From Acanthopleura granulata (lineage: Eukaryota; Mollusca; Polyplacophora; Chitonida; Chitonidae): DNA of 64,000 nt. Of the stretch, positions 1 through 11,448 are shown piece by piece. Every line of letters begins with the position of its first letter. Position 1 is the stretch's first letter. The position numbers were made by a program, and so were the translations under genes. The notes beneath the pieces are model-generated. The model was not told the DNA's origin. It did not search any database and worked only from the letters and a program-made list of their open reading frames with translations. The DNA lies in contig JABBOT010000015.1 in NCBI GenBank assembly GCA_016165875.1, positions 4,881,928 through 4,945,927 of the forward strand, given 5' to 3'.

Positions 1-1521
1 GACGCTTTATATTTCCGTTATCGTAGATTTCCCTCTCTTCACGAAACGTTTTTTATGGCCACAAATCAAAGGATATCTGCATGTATAGGTTTAAAGTGTT
101 TTACAATTTCTTCCACCTGAACAAACCATGTGAAAAAGTCTCTCCATGACGGCAAACAACACAGCACAAACTAAGCGATATCTCGTTTTAACCCATGCAG
201 ATGCTATATATATAGGTCAGGAGTCACAAATGCAGTCAGGAGTGACTTTCTACACCCAGTCGACTGTTATTCCACGCTCTCACCACGATCAAACCAGTGG
301 CAGGCCAGTGACACACTATACTGTGACGCCTCAATAGAACTTTTATCGTCTGCATAACACGCGCTGCAAAATCCTTGTTATTATGTCCGTGAACCAAATG
401 TCCACGAAGTGGCCCGGGCCGGTTTCTGCATGGGAAGTGAGAGCTAAGTGACAAGTTAACAGGAAATCACCGAGTGTTAGTCCATTTTCCGATCAAAAGT
501 GGACTTTAAATGCTCACAAAATTTCTCTCGATTATCGGGTGACTGTCTCCACCATCTACACCTCCTTCCGGCGCCATTTCTCACTGCGGAAGGATATTAA
601 TCCCTGGCAGAGTTTCACTTATACTCTTCCCCAGTGGTGGAGCATTCTCATCTCCGACCCGGAATCGTATAATTGAGGACGATTGTCCGAAACAATTACA
701 AGTACTTTGATTGGGTCAGCAGTTAATGAATGACTTTTTCCAACGCTACCATTCTAATCCCCCGGGAAAAGACTACTAATGTGAAAAACTCTGAAACATA
801 TGTCGACCATTTTAGTAAATTTGGCAACCGTTTTGGGGGTATGGTAAAGGCGAAAGGTTCCTATACACCTGTGTTTCAAGATGGCATTTATTTATGCCAG
901 AGACGCTGTTTGGCGAGGAGTTATAACCGTTGGAAGTTACGAGTGCTAGACTGCATCAGCCGGGGTAATCAAACTGGCTATCCCCCAGTGTCCGAAACTG
1001 ACCTGATGGAACTGTCTTGACCATCACGTGAGGTACAAGTGAGCCAAGACTAACTCGTCTTGCGTGCCAAAATCTTAGGATGTGAGGGATGCTCTACGGC
1101 TACTTCCAGTCGACGATGAAACTGCACCAACATTATCTCACACTTACCATGATAAAATTTTATGCACTCTAAAAATATTCTGGGGGATGGTATAACACAT
1201 TGTACTTTTCATGATGTAATTTTATACACACTAAAAAATATTCTGCTCATCAGACAGAAAAGTTATTCTAAGGAATGGTAGAAAGCATTATATTATTGTT
1301 CTAATCATCATGTTAAAGAAAACTCAGAAAACTCAAAACTGTGTTACATTTAACAGACTAATTTATAGAGTGTGAATGTAACAATAGGATACATGTATTC
1401 ATTTGACTGGAATTTGACCCCGCTCAAGAGAATGTTTCACTTACACGACAGCGTTTGAGTTCACAAAAGATGGAAGAAACCAGAATGCTAGGTGTAAATC
1501 CCCACCTTTCTCTGAGTGCTG
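1..1521. other. No gene recognised
   Basis: Open frames are 63-96 codons and unlike known families. No clear repeat. Nothing to annotate. Confidence 0.6.
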
Positions 1522-1727
1522 GGGGCCTCCGTGGCTCAGTCGGTTAGCGCGCTAGAGCAGCGCAATGATCCACAAGCCTCCCACAAATGTGGTCGCTGTC
1601 AGTTCAAGTCCAGCTCATGCTGGCTTCCTCTCTGGCCGTACGTAGGGAAGGTACAACTTACACCGCCGTCGTGTAAGTGAAATATTCTTGAGGGCGGCGT
1701 AAAACACCAATCAAATAAATAAATAAT
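1522..1727 (+). mobile_element. tRNA-headed SINE, family 1 (internal deletion form)
   Basis: The head GGGGGCCTCCGTGGCTCAGT...GGTTAGCGCGCTAG carries an A box, and GTCAGTTCAAGTCC acts as a B box. The tail is TATTCTTGAGGGCGGCGTAA, ACACCAATCAAATAAATAAA. Compared with the 63.2-kb copy it lacks about 70 nt of the middle (the CTGCGGATGGTCGTGGGTTT block). The 3' end is an (AAAT)n run. Confidence 0.85.
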
Positions 1728-3344
1728 CTCTCGGTACTTGCCAAATATCCTCACTTCAACATGGCGGAATACATTGACTGAGTGTTTTTGCTATAATTGA
1801 GATAGAGCTTAATTGTTGGAGTCTGTCTATAGGCTATATATAAACTAAGTAAGGTTATTTCCTGCAACAACACAAAATTGTCACTTCTGACGTCGCCTAC
1901 ACTATATCGGAAACAAAAACGCCATTTACTGGTCAGTATAGAATTAAATTTACATTCGACCCATTGAAGGAAAATGGCAAAAGACAAAAGCCCTGACAAA
2001 ATATGCGGATGCAAGGGACAATTACTGGTAAATATTATACAAAACATACAAAGGACTGCAGCATAGCTAGTGAAATAGGACCAGTGATGACAGTAATATA
2101 GCGTGCAAATTGTCACAGGGAGTCGGTGAATCCAAGTACGACATTCCTGTGACAAGTTGGCAATCACATCACCCATTTACAAAACAACCTAAAACCCGGC
2201 CTCTTGTCCATTTGCCTCAGTTAGGGCTTTTTTTAAACTAGTCATGTAAAAGCTCACATACTATGAACTTAATTAAGTGATGGAGGGCGCTTGTGCAATG
2301 TTTTACGGCAACCGCTTTGTATCGGATGAAAAACACTTTTAATGACCAGATTGGGACTGTTCTTATATATTCTGGTTGCTGAACCAGATTATAGCTGTGA
2401 ACTAATTATAATTAGAACTTTTTCTTCCAATAATTACCGACCTTTAAATATCGAAGCAACTAATGGCCGGGTGTAGAGCAAAAAAAAAAAAACAAAACAA
2501 AAATAAGCCAGTAAATTCCAAGAAAAATCAAACCTCCTCCAATCAGTCGTCTTTAAAGGAATATTGCGGATATTTCACAAGATACGAGTCGAATCGGGAA
2601 CTGGTGCAATTGAGAAAAATAATAACCTGGGCCGGTAGGCTATTATTGAAAAAAACCCACACACCCTCTATCGACTTCTATGTATAAAGTGGACATCAAT
2701 AAATTAGTTTTATTATTGTGGGATTTTAGATGATGAAGTGAATCCCTGGAACCCCCTGTGTTATACAGTCAATTACTTTAATTGTGCAGGCTAAGTACGT
2801 CAGCGAGCGCCCTTCACGGTACCACAGGCTTTCATGCCGCACTCTCCCCCCTGATTCCCTCCTCTCACTGCCCGGGAAAAAAGCGCTGTTCAGACGTGCC
2901 GCACACCCGTAGCTGAGTCCTCATTAGGTACCGAGTTGATAGCTTCGACAGAAGCTGCGGTTATTACGTGATGCCTATCTCGTTAAGTGATGTTCTTATG
3001 ATAAATTGTAAGCGATTAGTTTCATCAGGTAAATGCATGGGATTCCGATGAAAAGGACGCAGAGTGAAAAGATGTGAAGCCAGCGTTGACAGCATAGCTT
3101 TTAGCCGAATACGTGTACAAAGGGGAGGTTACTCTGCAGTGTTTCAAAACAACTATGTGCCGTAAAAGAAATTCTTACACCAGTTGCCAACCAAAATGAC
3201 CATCCCAAGTGAATTATCAGAAAGCATATTTCCAAACCAACGTCAAAGCTAAAAACAACAACAAAAACCACCAAAGAACTAAGAAAGTATATAAAGTAAG
3301 ACATCAGAACAAGATCATGTACAAAAATCATTTAAAAGTTTTCA

Positions 3345-3770
3345 GCTAGAAGGGATTGCGACTTGGGACGCTTGGCAGTGACACGTGGCGATCAAGATGG
3401 CCAAGGACTCAGAGAGTTCGACTAAGCTCTGCAGATCGGGGTTCAATCCTTGGTCGCGTCATGCCAAAGATTTTTAAAATTGTACCTTTTGTTGGCTTGC
3501 ATGGGGATCAGCACCGAGAGGTTAGAGCGAGGAAACATGACTGGTCGGCTCAGTGTCAGGATAATGTGTTTGGGTGAGATATCATGTCTGGTGTCTTGGG
3601 TACGATGTTTCAGTTGTGGCAGCATTTTGGCGGCATGGACTCGCTCTACCACAGGAAGGCACACTATTCTGAGCTCTCAACATACTAAGCTCTCAACATT
3701 CTAAGCTCTCCTTGTCGTCATGACTAAAAAAATTGTTGAGTACGACGAAAACCCAAAGCACGCCTACATA
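3345..3770 (+). mobile_element. SINE family 2 (tRNA-like head, GGTGTCTT body)
   Basis: A tRNA-like head lies at ~3385-3465 (GGCCAAGGACTCAGAGAG..., B box GGGGTTCAATCC). The body holds CACCGAGAGGTTAGAGCGAG, GTGTCAGGATAATGTG, ATCATGTCTGGTGTCTTGGG and CTTGTCGTCATGACT, with the tail TTGTTGAGTACGACGAAAAC. The same ordered blocks recur at 23.46 kb. Internal open frames are not genes. Confidence 0.7.
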
Positions 3771-4347
3771 CATTCTGTCACACGTCAAGGCCGTTGGAAA
3801 CGAGTCGCTGTACACACGAGGTGTCGGTCCCATTCCAGTCACGGTGGCATAGGCAGTATTTCGAGCTTCTCCCGTCTCTGCTGTTCTAGGACTTTATTGT
3901 CAATGAATGCCCAACAGAACTCCAGCGGATTAGCTGCCTGACGCGGATTTTGTTAGAGATCATTTGAGGTTGGCGCCCAGGCCCGGCTTATTGAGTCGTC
4001 AGCCGGCAGCACGTGACTCTCTTTACGTTCCAAACGCGAAACCGTGCCTTCGTGTTTGTATATTATTTAGCATAAATAGCACAGCCATTTAGCCCGTTGT
4101 GTGGTTGAAAACCCAAGCTTCATATTCAAATTTAAAATGTACATGTATTTATGCATAAATGTGTGGAACTTCCATTATACCAAGAGGTGATGCCAACTAT
4201 ACATATACCCACCATGTATGCAAAAATTATTTTAGAATGTCAATAAAAAAATATTGAAGGTCTTACAAATATGTGACATATCATAGGCTTTCGCATAAAG
4301 TTTGTATCGTTCAAGCGTTTTCTCTTCTTTACAAGGAACGTCTTACA

Positions 4348-4511
4348 GACGTCTAAGAATCATTACTTGTGTCATGGGGTTAACCCAGCATCACTGCTTA
4401 CGTCATAGGACGTCAAAGCATCATTGTTTGTACCATGGGTTTAACTAAGAATCACTTTTCATGTCATAGGATGTCTAAGCACCATTGTTTGTGCCATGCG
4501 GTTTTCTAAGC
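4348..4511 (+). repeat. 61-bp tandem repeat, ~2.7 units
   Basis: Units start at 4348 (GACGTCTAAGAATCATTACT), 4409 (GACGTCAAAGCATCATTGTT) and 4470 (GATGTCTAAGCACCATTGTT), each followed by a CATGGGGTTAA-like block. Confidence 0.85.
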
Positions 4512-5342
4512 ATAAATTAGACTTATTCTATGGATGTATTAACCATCTATATTTATACTACAGGGTGATATGAGCGCAGTGATGCTGAGACACTGGGGTG
4601 GTGTAAAAACATCAAAGGTTACACACTTCATTGGCACTGATATGAACAGTTGTCGTGAGGGGGGGAGTGAAATGTGTCCATTTCTTTGTAGGTTTGGACA
4701 ATATTTTTTTCTCTTGGAGTCTGGAATCTTGTATATATTTCTTGCAGGTAATCTTTATACACTTTGCAACTTTTCTTGACACGGAGATAAGTTACGGGAA
4801 GACTGCGTCTTTTCCAGGAAGCGAGGTCTAATACTAGTATAGGCATATAGACGTTTCTTTTGCCGGAAAATTACAGCGTGTTATTCGCTGTATCGGGGTA
4901 ACTATCGTGGATATCGACGTGGAACACCCATCTGCGACTGGCAAAGTGTATATGCATGCATTTTACATAAGGATGTGACACTTAGAGATTAGTCAGTATG
5001 GGCTGAATGAACCTCGCCTAGTATTTATAGACCACCGTGTACAATGTGACTATGAGGCTTACGTGAGGAGGTGCATTTAAAGGGTAACTGAGATGTTTAC
5101 AGTTGAACTTTAATATTTGTTATTTATTGAACATTCAAATTAAAACCCCGGTGTTTTATCAAAATGTCACTTGTGGTACTTAAAGTTTTATTTATTTGAT
5201 GGTGGTGAAAATCTCCAGTGTTCATTTCATAATCGTCATTAATCTCATTACAAACTCGTGTTTCACTTACCATATTTATTTCTTTATTGCTTTAATGCAC
5301 CCTTCTTTCCAGTTAAATCTGAGAATTGCGAATTGCTTTTGT

Positions 5343-5469
5343 CTGACACGGACGGTCGTGGGTTTCTTCTGGGGTCTGCACTTTTCCCTCCCACCACAAT
5401 GCTGGGCACCATCGTACAAGTGAAATATTCTTGAGTATGGCGTAAAACACCAATCAAATAAATAAATAA
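5343..5469 (+). mobile_element. SINE family 1, 5'-truncated
   Basis: It holds only the middle and tail (GACGGTCGTGGGTTTC..., TATTCTTGAGTATGGCGTAA, (AAAT)n). The tRNA head is missing, as expected for incomplete LINE-driven reverse transcription. Confidence 0.85.
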
Positions 5470-5614
5470 TGAAAGTTAAAAAATGACTAGCTTTCCACAC
5501 AAAACACCAATATCCTTGTCTTTTTTTAATGAATCTAAGTATACCAAACATGCCATAAAAGGCTACGCCATAAAGAGTATAACCAGATCAGGGACGGCAG
5601 GGTGATAACTGGCA

Positions 5615-5860
5615 AATGACCACACGCTACCGGTAAAATCCAGCCCCTTTTCAATTTACCTCAGTTAGGGTTTTATTCTAACTGTTCATGTAAGTATTTA
5701 ATAAGTAACAACTCACACTCCACTCCCCTAGAACCAGGGCTTGAGCAGTATTCAGTAAAAAATTACATTGATGTTAACTGCAACTCTTAGGCGTCACTGA
5801 TCTAGAATTATTCAAAATGCTGTGTTGCTGTCTCATTTAATACAGAAAGATTATTTTCCC
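5615..5860 (+). mobile_element. Family 3 element
   Basis: Blocks: GGCAAATGACCACACG, CAATTTACCTCAGTTAGGGT, TTCTAACTGTTCATGTAAGT, GAACCAGGGCTTGAGC, then ACATTGATGTTAACTGCAAC and TCTAGAATTATTCAAAATGC. The last two blocks recur at 22.6 and 19.3 kb. Confidence 0.6.
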
Positions 5861-6063
5861 ACATATTCAGCAAAATAGGACATAAAATCTCATTATTTAT
5901 TTTTATACATATTTGTGAACCGAGAGATGTTATTCTTATATGACAGAGGACAAGTTCATGGATTGTGGAGTTTCCAGTAGCCGAATCTCGCCATCATGTA
6001 TTTAGCTGCATGGAGAGGATCGTGTATTGGTTACTGTGTAAATACAGGCAGTCGCCTATAGGT

Positions 6064-6135
6064 GGGGATATAGCTCAGTGGTAGAGCATTCGACTGCAGA
6101 TCGAGAGGTCTCCGGTTCGATCCCGGATGTCCCCT
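6064..6135 (+). tRNA. tRNA-Cys (GCA), copy 1
   Basis: The 72-nt cloverleaf has a 7-bp acceptor stem (GGGGATA/TGTCCCC, one T-G pair), D stem GCTC/GAGC, anticodon loop CTGCAGA (anticodon GCA), T arm TCCGG-TTCGATC-CCGGA and discriminator T, the usual base for cytosolic tRNA-Cys. A and B boxes are intact. A Pol III T5 terminator lies at 6140-6144. It is identical over all 72 nt to five other plus-strand copies in this window. Confidence 0.96.
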
Positions 6136-6559
6136 GAACTTTTTCTTCTTGTTTTTGTTTTCTGAATGACTTGACTGTGGTGGAAATCAAACATCCTCGC
6201 GTACAACAGCCATTTTTGTATCATGCATAGGTCGGAATATAAATGATGGTAGAACAGCATGGTGAAATAAGGTGAATAAGCATAAAACGTATGAGATATA
6301 GTTTGGTATATAAATTCAACCAGATACTGTGAAGATTTTAGAAAATTCTGTAACACTGAGTTTCTCCCGTTATGTTACATGGCTAAGGCAGAACTTCTCG
6401 TCCAGTATCTGTATACAGATTGAGAGGCTATGTTCTACCCCAGGTATAATCATATTTTTGTAAAACTTCTTTGCATCCCAGGTGTAATCTGATTTTTGTT
6501 AGAACAGAGCGTTTTCCAACATGAAGAGTTAAAGCAAGACAAGAAGTCTAATTTCATCG

Positions 6560-6770
6560 GTTACATGTGACCTTTTGCCAACTATCACACTGCCGTCGCT
6601 GCTCTGTTTTCACTTCCTATATGCTGTAATCTTTGTATTATTACATTTTATATTGTCAGGTTACCTCAGTTAGGGTATGATTCTAAGTCATCCTACAAAT
6701 TGATATATAGTAGCCACGTACACACCCTCTAGAACCATGACATGAAAACCCTGCAAAGGGAAAAAGGCCA
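6560..6770. mobile_element. Family 3 element, rearranged
   Basis: The hairpin block is in reverse orientation (GTGACCTTTTGCCAACTATC then ACACTGCCGTCGCTG) but is followed by the forward block GGTTACCTCAGTTAGGGTAT. An internal inversion or two nested insertions could explain this. Confidence 0.5.
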
Positions 6771-7161
6771 GCTTCGTGGCTATTCCATGGAACGCTCTCA
6801 GAGTTTAAACTGCATGACAATGGCTCGATGGATCGAAGAAAAAATAGAAAATTCTTAATTTAAAAAAAGAAGTTGCTAGCCACTCCGGTGTGACCAAACC
6901 ACACACATCTGCACTACAATATAAAACCGGTTATCTCTTTAAAAGATATTCACCACACTTAAATTTCTCTCATAAATTTAGAACTCTTATCTGACATTCG
7001 TATACCAATCTTCAAACATAACAAATAGTCTGTGCTGATCATCACAAGACACAATATCTAAAACTACATTCAACACAAACCCCCACAGAACTACCGAAGT
7101 ATGTATTAATCTAGACATCGAATCACCCATTTGTATACCAGTCGTCATTCATAATGGGTAT

Positions 7162-7384
7162 CGCAGCGAAATGACCGAAGCCTCCCACCAATGTGGTCGC
7201 TGTGAGTTCAAGTCCATGACGTCTTCTCCGGCCGTATGTTTTAAGGCATGCCAGCAACCAGCGGATGGTCGTGGGTTTCCCCCGGGCTCTGCCCGGTTTC
7301 CTCCTACCATAATGCTGGCCGCCGTGGTATAAGTGCAATATTCTTGAGTATGGCGTAAAACACCAATCAAATAAATAAATAAAT
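7162..7384 (+). mobile_element. SINE family 1, nearly full length
   Basis: It begins inside the head (CGCAGCGAAATGACC), has the B-box block GTGAGTTCAAGTCC, the GGATGGTCGTGGGTTTCCCC middle and the GGCGTAAAACACCAATCAAA tail with (AAAT)n. Open frames in it are SINE sequence, not genes. Confidence 0.85.
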
Positions 7385-8032
7385 ATATCACTCATAATCG
7401 ACGTGCCAGGTCTATAATCAGAAGACCAGCTTCCAAAACTTTACTCAACAAAAGTCTCCAAATTCTATTCGAAGTATTCAGATCACAGGTCAGACCAGCA
7501 ATCAGTAAAATAAAATACAAACTCCGAAAGACCAGGTTCATTAATAAAAATGGTATCACAACCTTTAAAATTGTATATAATTTAACAAAAGGCAGTTACC
7601 TGGAAGTCGTAGTCAGCAGTTTCCAATGATGTCTGAGAGACATACCTGTGCAATAACTTGTGCGTCGAATCCAGTAATATTGAGAGGCCCATATAAAGCA
7701 AGGCAAGGAATTAAAGTATCTCATCTAAAATGTAAAAAAAAAGAAAAAAAGAAAGAATCTACGACGTGTGCTTTTATTTGACAGCTATGCAAGCTGATAG
7801 ACGTATTACATGTGTTATTACGGAATAAAACTAAGCGTAGAGTTAGCGAAACATCCAAATCATATCTCAGGCTGCCTGGTGCTGAAACAATATCAAATAT
7901 CAAATTCTATAGGACCAGTTCCATTAATAAAGCAAGCATCAGCATCACTGAAAAAGTATATACCGTTGTTTGGGAATATAGTTATCTGAAAGTAGAAGTA
8001 GTTAAGAGTTTCCATTGATGGCAATTGACGAG

Positions 8033-8222
8033 GAGTTCAAATCTAGTCCTTGCTGGCTTCATCTCTGGCCAATTGTGGGAAGATCTTCTAGCAATTTGCG
8101 GATGATTCTGGGTTTTCCCCGAGCTCTCTCCGGCTTCCTCCCGCCATAATGGTGGCCGCCGTCGTATAAGAGAAATATTCTTGAACAGCGTAAAGCACCA
8201 ATCACATCAATAAGTAAACGAA

Positions 8223-8261
<39 letters not shown>

Positions 8262-8263
8262 AT
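8033..8263 (+). mobile_element. SINE family 1, diverged, with long (AAAT)n tail
   Basis: Middle and tail blocks are recognisable with several changes (TCTTGAACAGCGTAAAGCAC). It ends in an (AAAT) run of about ten units (8221-8263). Confidence 0.8.
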
Positions 8264-8407
8264 GTAAACACAGTGGTGATATTAAAACTGCGCCATGTTT
8301 ATACTATCCCTAGACCGGAGATACTTCGAAACTGTGCCCACTTGGGAATTCGTAAACGCTAGTGGTTAGCAAAAATTTTGTTTATCTTGCAGTGTAAAGT
8401 GCGACGA

Positions 8408-8479
8408 GGGGATATAGCTCAGTGGTAGAGCATTCGACTGCAGATCGAGAGGTCTCCGGTTCGATCCCGGATGTCCCCT
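8408..8479 (+). tRNA. tRNA-Cys (GCA), copy 2
   Basis: Identical to copy 1 over 72 nt, with anticodon loop CTGCAGA and a T9 terminator at 8484-8492. It follows a SINE (8033-8263) by about 145 bp. The 5' flank does not obviously match the other copies. Confidence 0.96.
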
Positions 8480-8987
8480 TAGATTTTTTTTTATTAGGTT
8501 ATGTTCAGTCATTATGGCTTACAAGCCTGTGGTTGGCAAGTAAAGACTTTATTACAGTCATGGAAAGCTTGCAGTCACGTGTTTCGTCAAATACTTAATT
8601 GCCGGAAATGGGTTAAAGATAACGGTTATGCTGGTTTAATCAGCTTATTTTTAAGGGGCGAATTCAGCTATTCCTAGATCGGTTTGCAACTTTAAGTCGG
8701 GAAGTTTGTGAGGGTGATAGGCGGTGAAGGGCGTCGATGTAGCACGAGAACTTCAGCTAACACAACCCATAAATCTGATCACCGTGGTGTACTCATTCAT
8801 TTATTTCATTAATGTTTAACGCCCTAATAGTATACTGTTGAGTCTTAAACACCAATGAAATACATCAATCATTAAGTCATACACATGTATATCAGATGCT
8901 GAATACACGGAAATAGAACAAACCTGATCCGTATTTTAAACAGTGACCTGTCTTAATATGCCTTGTTTGCGTGTTGTTGTTGACAAC

Positions 8988-9097
8988 ACAGCATTTTGAA
9001 TCATTCTAGACTACTGGCTTCACAGCATTTTGAATCATTCTAGACTACTGACTTCACAGCATTTTGAATCAGTCTAGACTACTGGCTTCACAGCATA
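8988..9097 (+). repeat. 34-bp tandem repeat, 3.3 units
   Basis: ACAGCATTTTGAATCATTCT plus AGACTACTGGCTTC repeats at 8988, 9022 and 9056 with only one or two changes per unit, then a partial unit. Confidence 0.92.
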
Positions 9098-9214
9098 TTT
9101 TGTAACCTACTTCTGCCCAAGCCATAATGCTAAGTTGCTATTATTTATGCCTTTGTATTTATTCATTTATTTTCTTTGACAGGTGATTTTCGCCGTACCT
9201 TATGCATTTACATG

Positions 9215-9350
9215 AAACGTTAGAAGAAAAAACTGAGGTAAACTGACAAGCAACTGCGTTTCATAGGATACGTGTGACCAATTGCCAACTGTCACACCGT
9301 GGCCGCTGTTTTGGTTTTACTCTCTATGCTGTAGATTTCTGTATTATATA
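9215..9350 (-). mobile_element. Family 3 element, reverse
   Basis: The reverse complement gives TACAGCATAGAGAGTAAAAC, GTGTGACAGTTGGCAATTGG-TCACACGTATCC, GTCAGTTTACCTCAG and TTCATGTAAATGC in family order. Confidence 0.6.
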
Positions 9351-9532
9351 ACATGTGCACGGCAGCGGCCCAGCTCACTCACCTGTTGCAAAGGTGGCAG
9401 TTTCGTGTCATATCCAACAATATCTAGCCCAAGCGTTGATTGCCTAGCGTGATACTTCACCACCTAGCGGGGGTATACCTTGCCGAGTTGGAGCAGGACG
9501 AGTTAGAGGAATACACAATTTGAAATCAGATG

Positions 9533-9604
9533 GGGGATATAGCTCAGTGGTAGAGCATTCGACTGCAGATCGAGAGGTCTCCGGTTCGATCCCGGATGTC
9601 CCCT
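9533..9604 (+). tRNA. tRNA-Cys (GCA), copy 3
   Basis: Identical to copy 1 over 72 nt, with a T5 terminator at 9610-9614. The flanks are unlike the other copies, so the tRNA body is the only conserved part. Confidence 0.96.
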
Positions 9605-10030
9605 TCATGTTTTTCTTTATCTTGAGGCATGTAGCTCTGTTGTAGGACGGCCTTCGGTTAATCCTCTTCTTTGCATGTGGTGGTGTTCCTCATATTTTTG
9701 AGAGTGGAATGTATTTTGGAAATTTCTACTTTTCATTTTCCCCAGAGCTCATTGAGGATTTAAAAACAAATGGTACTGTAATAAAGATAAAGGTATGCCG
9801 AAATAAGATATGTGTCATTTCCCCTACCTGACACTTCAATACTTACATTTTGATTACATGTGATATAGATACATTTCAAGAAATTATATCCATCGCTAAA
9901 AATTAAAACGGCATAGCGCGCTATGCATACACTTCATCGAATTGGAGCTTAGATCCAGACACACGCAACCGACAGAGTACAGGCTCTTGCCGATTTACAG
10001 CTTGGGTTTTACCACAAACAAAATAAAGAC

Positions 10031-10617
10031 AACACTAGGCCAAATGTATAATCCTAATTATAGTTTAAAAAAAAATCTTTCCTTATTTTTGTGATGTATG
10101 ATAACCCAAACATGGCAGTTCAAAGTAAGGAAAAACGCCCACGTTTGGAAAATCGAATGGGCGCCACGCTCTCAATTTTAACAAATAAAGGGCGAGATAT
10201 TTCAACCACCCGAGAAGACCATCTGTTTCCGCTGTGACGTCACCCGTACCTAGTTCGAAGTGTTATACGAGCTATTTTCACTGTGATTACGAGACAATTC
10301 TGATATACTTTAAAGCCAGTTTTGAACGAGAAAGTGGTAGTGGAATACGTCTGGAGAGAGTTCCCAAGGTGTCAACAAAGTGCGTAGCTTTCGATTGTAT
10401 TAATAAAGGGGATCGTACTTCGCACACAAATGAGTGTATGACCCCAATATTGAAGAACATTGGGTACGGATGCCGCGAAATCGTGTTTCCGGTTTCTCCA
10501 AAATGGCGTATCCTATGGCGTAAGAATCCCAGATTAAAAGATGATTTATACAGTTATCAAGCACGTCATAAAAAAATGCCCATGTCCGTTTAGATCTGTA
10601 TGGGCCCCTCTTCTGAA
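10031..10617 (+). mobile_element. ~570-bp dispersed element with possible THAP-domain relic
   Basis: It aligns in order with 50409-50974 over its whole length. A 119-codon frame (10234-10593) contains KCVAFDC (a CxxxxC pair as at the start of THAP zinc fingers) and later FPVSPKWRILWRKNPRLK, similar to the FPKDP...W...K segment of THAP domains, ending YSYQARH where C-x2-H is expected. The second Cys is missing, so it would not be a working THAP finger. THAP domains are the DNA-binding part of P-element transposases, so a decayed DNA transposon or its non-autonomous derivative is possible. Confidence 0.5.
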
Positions 10618-10674
10618 TTTCGTCCTTAGAAGATGTTATGTTTAAATGTCTTTTTACCTAATTAAAGCCATGTT

Positions 10675-10845
10675 TCTAGAGGACCTGTAAGTTCTCACTT
10701 TTTAAGCATTTACATGAACAAGTAGAATTAAATCATAATTGCAAAATTCATAAGAGGATAGATTCAGTAATAACGTGTGACAATTTGTTACCTATCACAC
10801 AGATTTGGTTTTGCTCTCTATGCTGTATTCTGGATGTTGTAGAGA
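10675..10845 (-). mobile_element. Family 3 element, reverse, adjoining the ~570-bp element
   Basis: Reverse blocks: GCATTTACATGAACAAGTAG, GTGTGACAATTTGTTACCTA-TCACAC and GGTTTTGCTCTCTATGCTGT. Confidence 0.55.
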
Positions 10846-11289
10846 GGAACTTTGCCATGCTTGAGCCTAAACTGTCCTCCTGGAAATGCCTTTTTAAAAA
10901 TAAAGAGCGTCCGCTTCCTGAATTGCATGTGACATGCGCGCTGAACACAACCTCATAACGAAAGACAAGACATAAAAACTAAACAAATACCTGGGGGGGG
11001 GGGGGATTGGCGTGGAAACGGACAAAAGAAATCCAAACTTGATGAGGCTATTTGAATACATAAATGAATCATTTTTGGTTTCACGTCACACTGGCAGTGT
11101 GCCAGACGTATCGTGTTTGGAACACGTTAGAAACAGGAAACTGTTAGGTCTGTTGATGTCGACAAGAAAACAATGACAGGCTTATTGAGCACAGAAAGGG
11201 AATGGATGCTTACAAGTTAAAAATCAACTCCAATTTAAGCGTGACAACTGTGTATAATGAGCATGACCTAGTGCTGGCATATTTATAGT

Positions 11290-11448
11290 GGCAGCACAAT
11301 GACCTTGAAGCCTCCCACCAATGTGGTCGCTGTGAGTTCAAGACCAACTCATGCTGGCTCCCTCTCCGGCCGTACGTGGGAAGGTCTGCCGTCGTATTAG
11401 TGAGATATTCTTGAGTACGCCGTAAAACATCAATCAAATAAACAAACC
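11290..11448 (+). mobile_element. SINE family 1, internal deletion form
   Basis: It contains GCCTCCCACCAATGTGGTCG, the B-box block, CCGTACGTGGGAAGGTCTGC and the tail. It lacks the GGATGGTCGTGGG block, like the 1.5-kb copy, which suggests a shared short subfamily. Confidence 0.82.

Noticed and set aside
1751..2176. 141-codon minus-strand frame
   Set aside because: Cys/Tyr/Leu-rich with no motif or splice pattern; treated as chance in AT-rich DNA.
7721..8271. Repeated-looking IYLFIYLFIYLF peptides
   Set aside because: Translations of (AAAT)n SINE tails, not membrane proteins.
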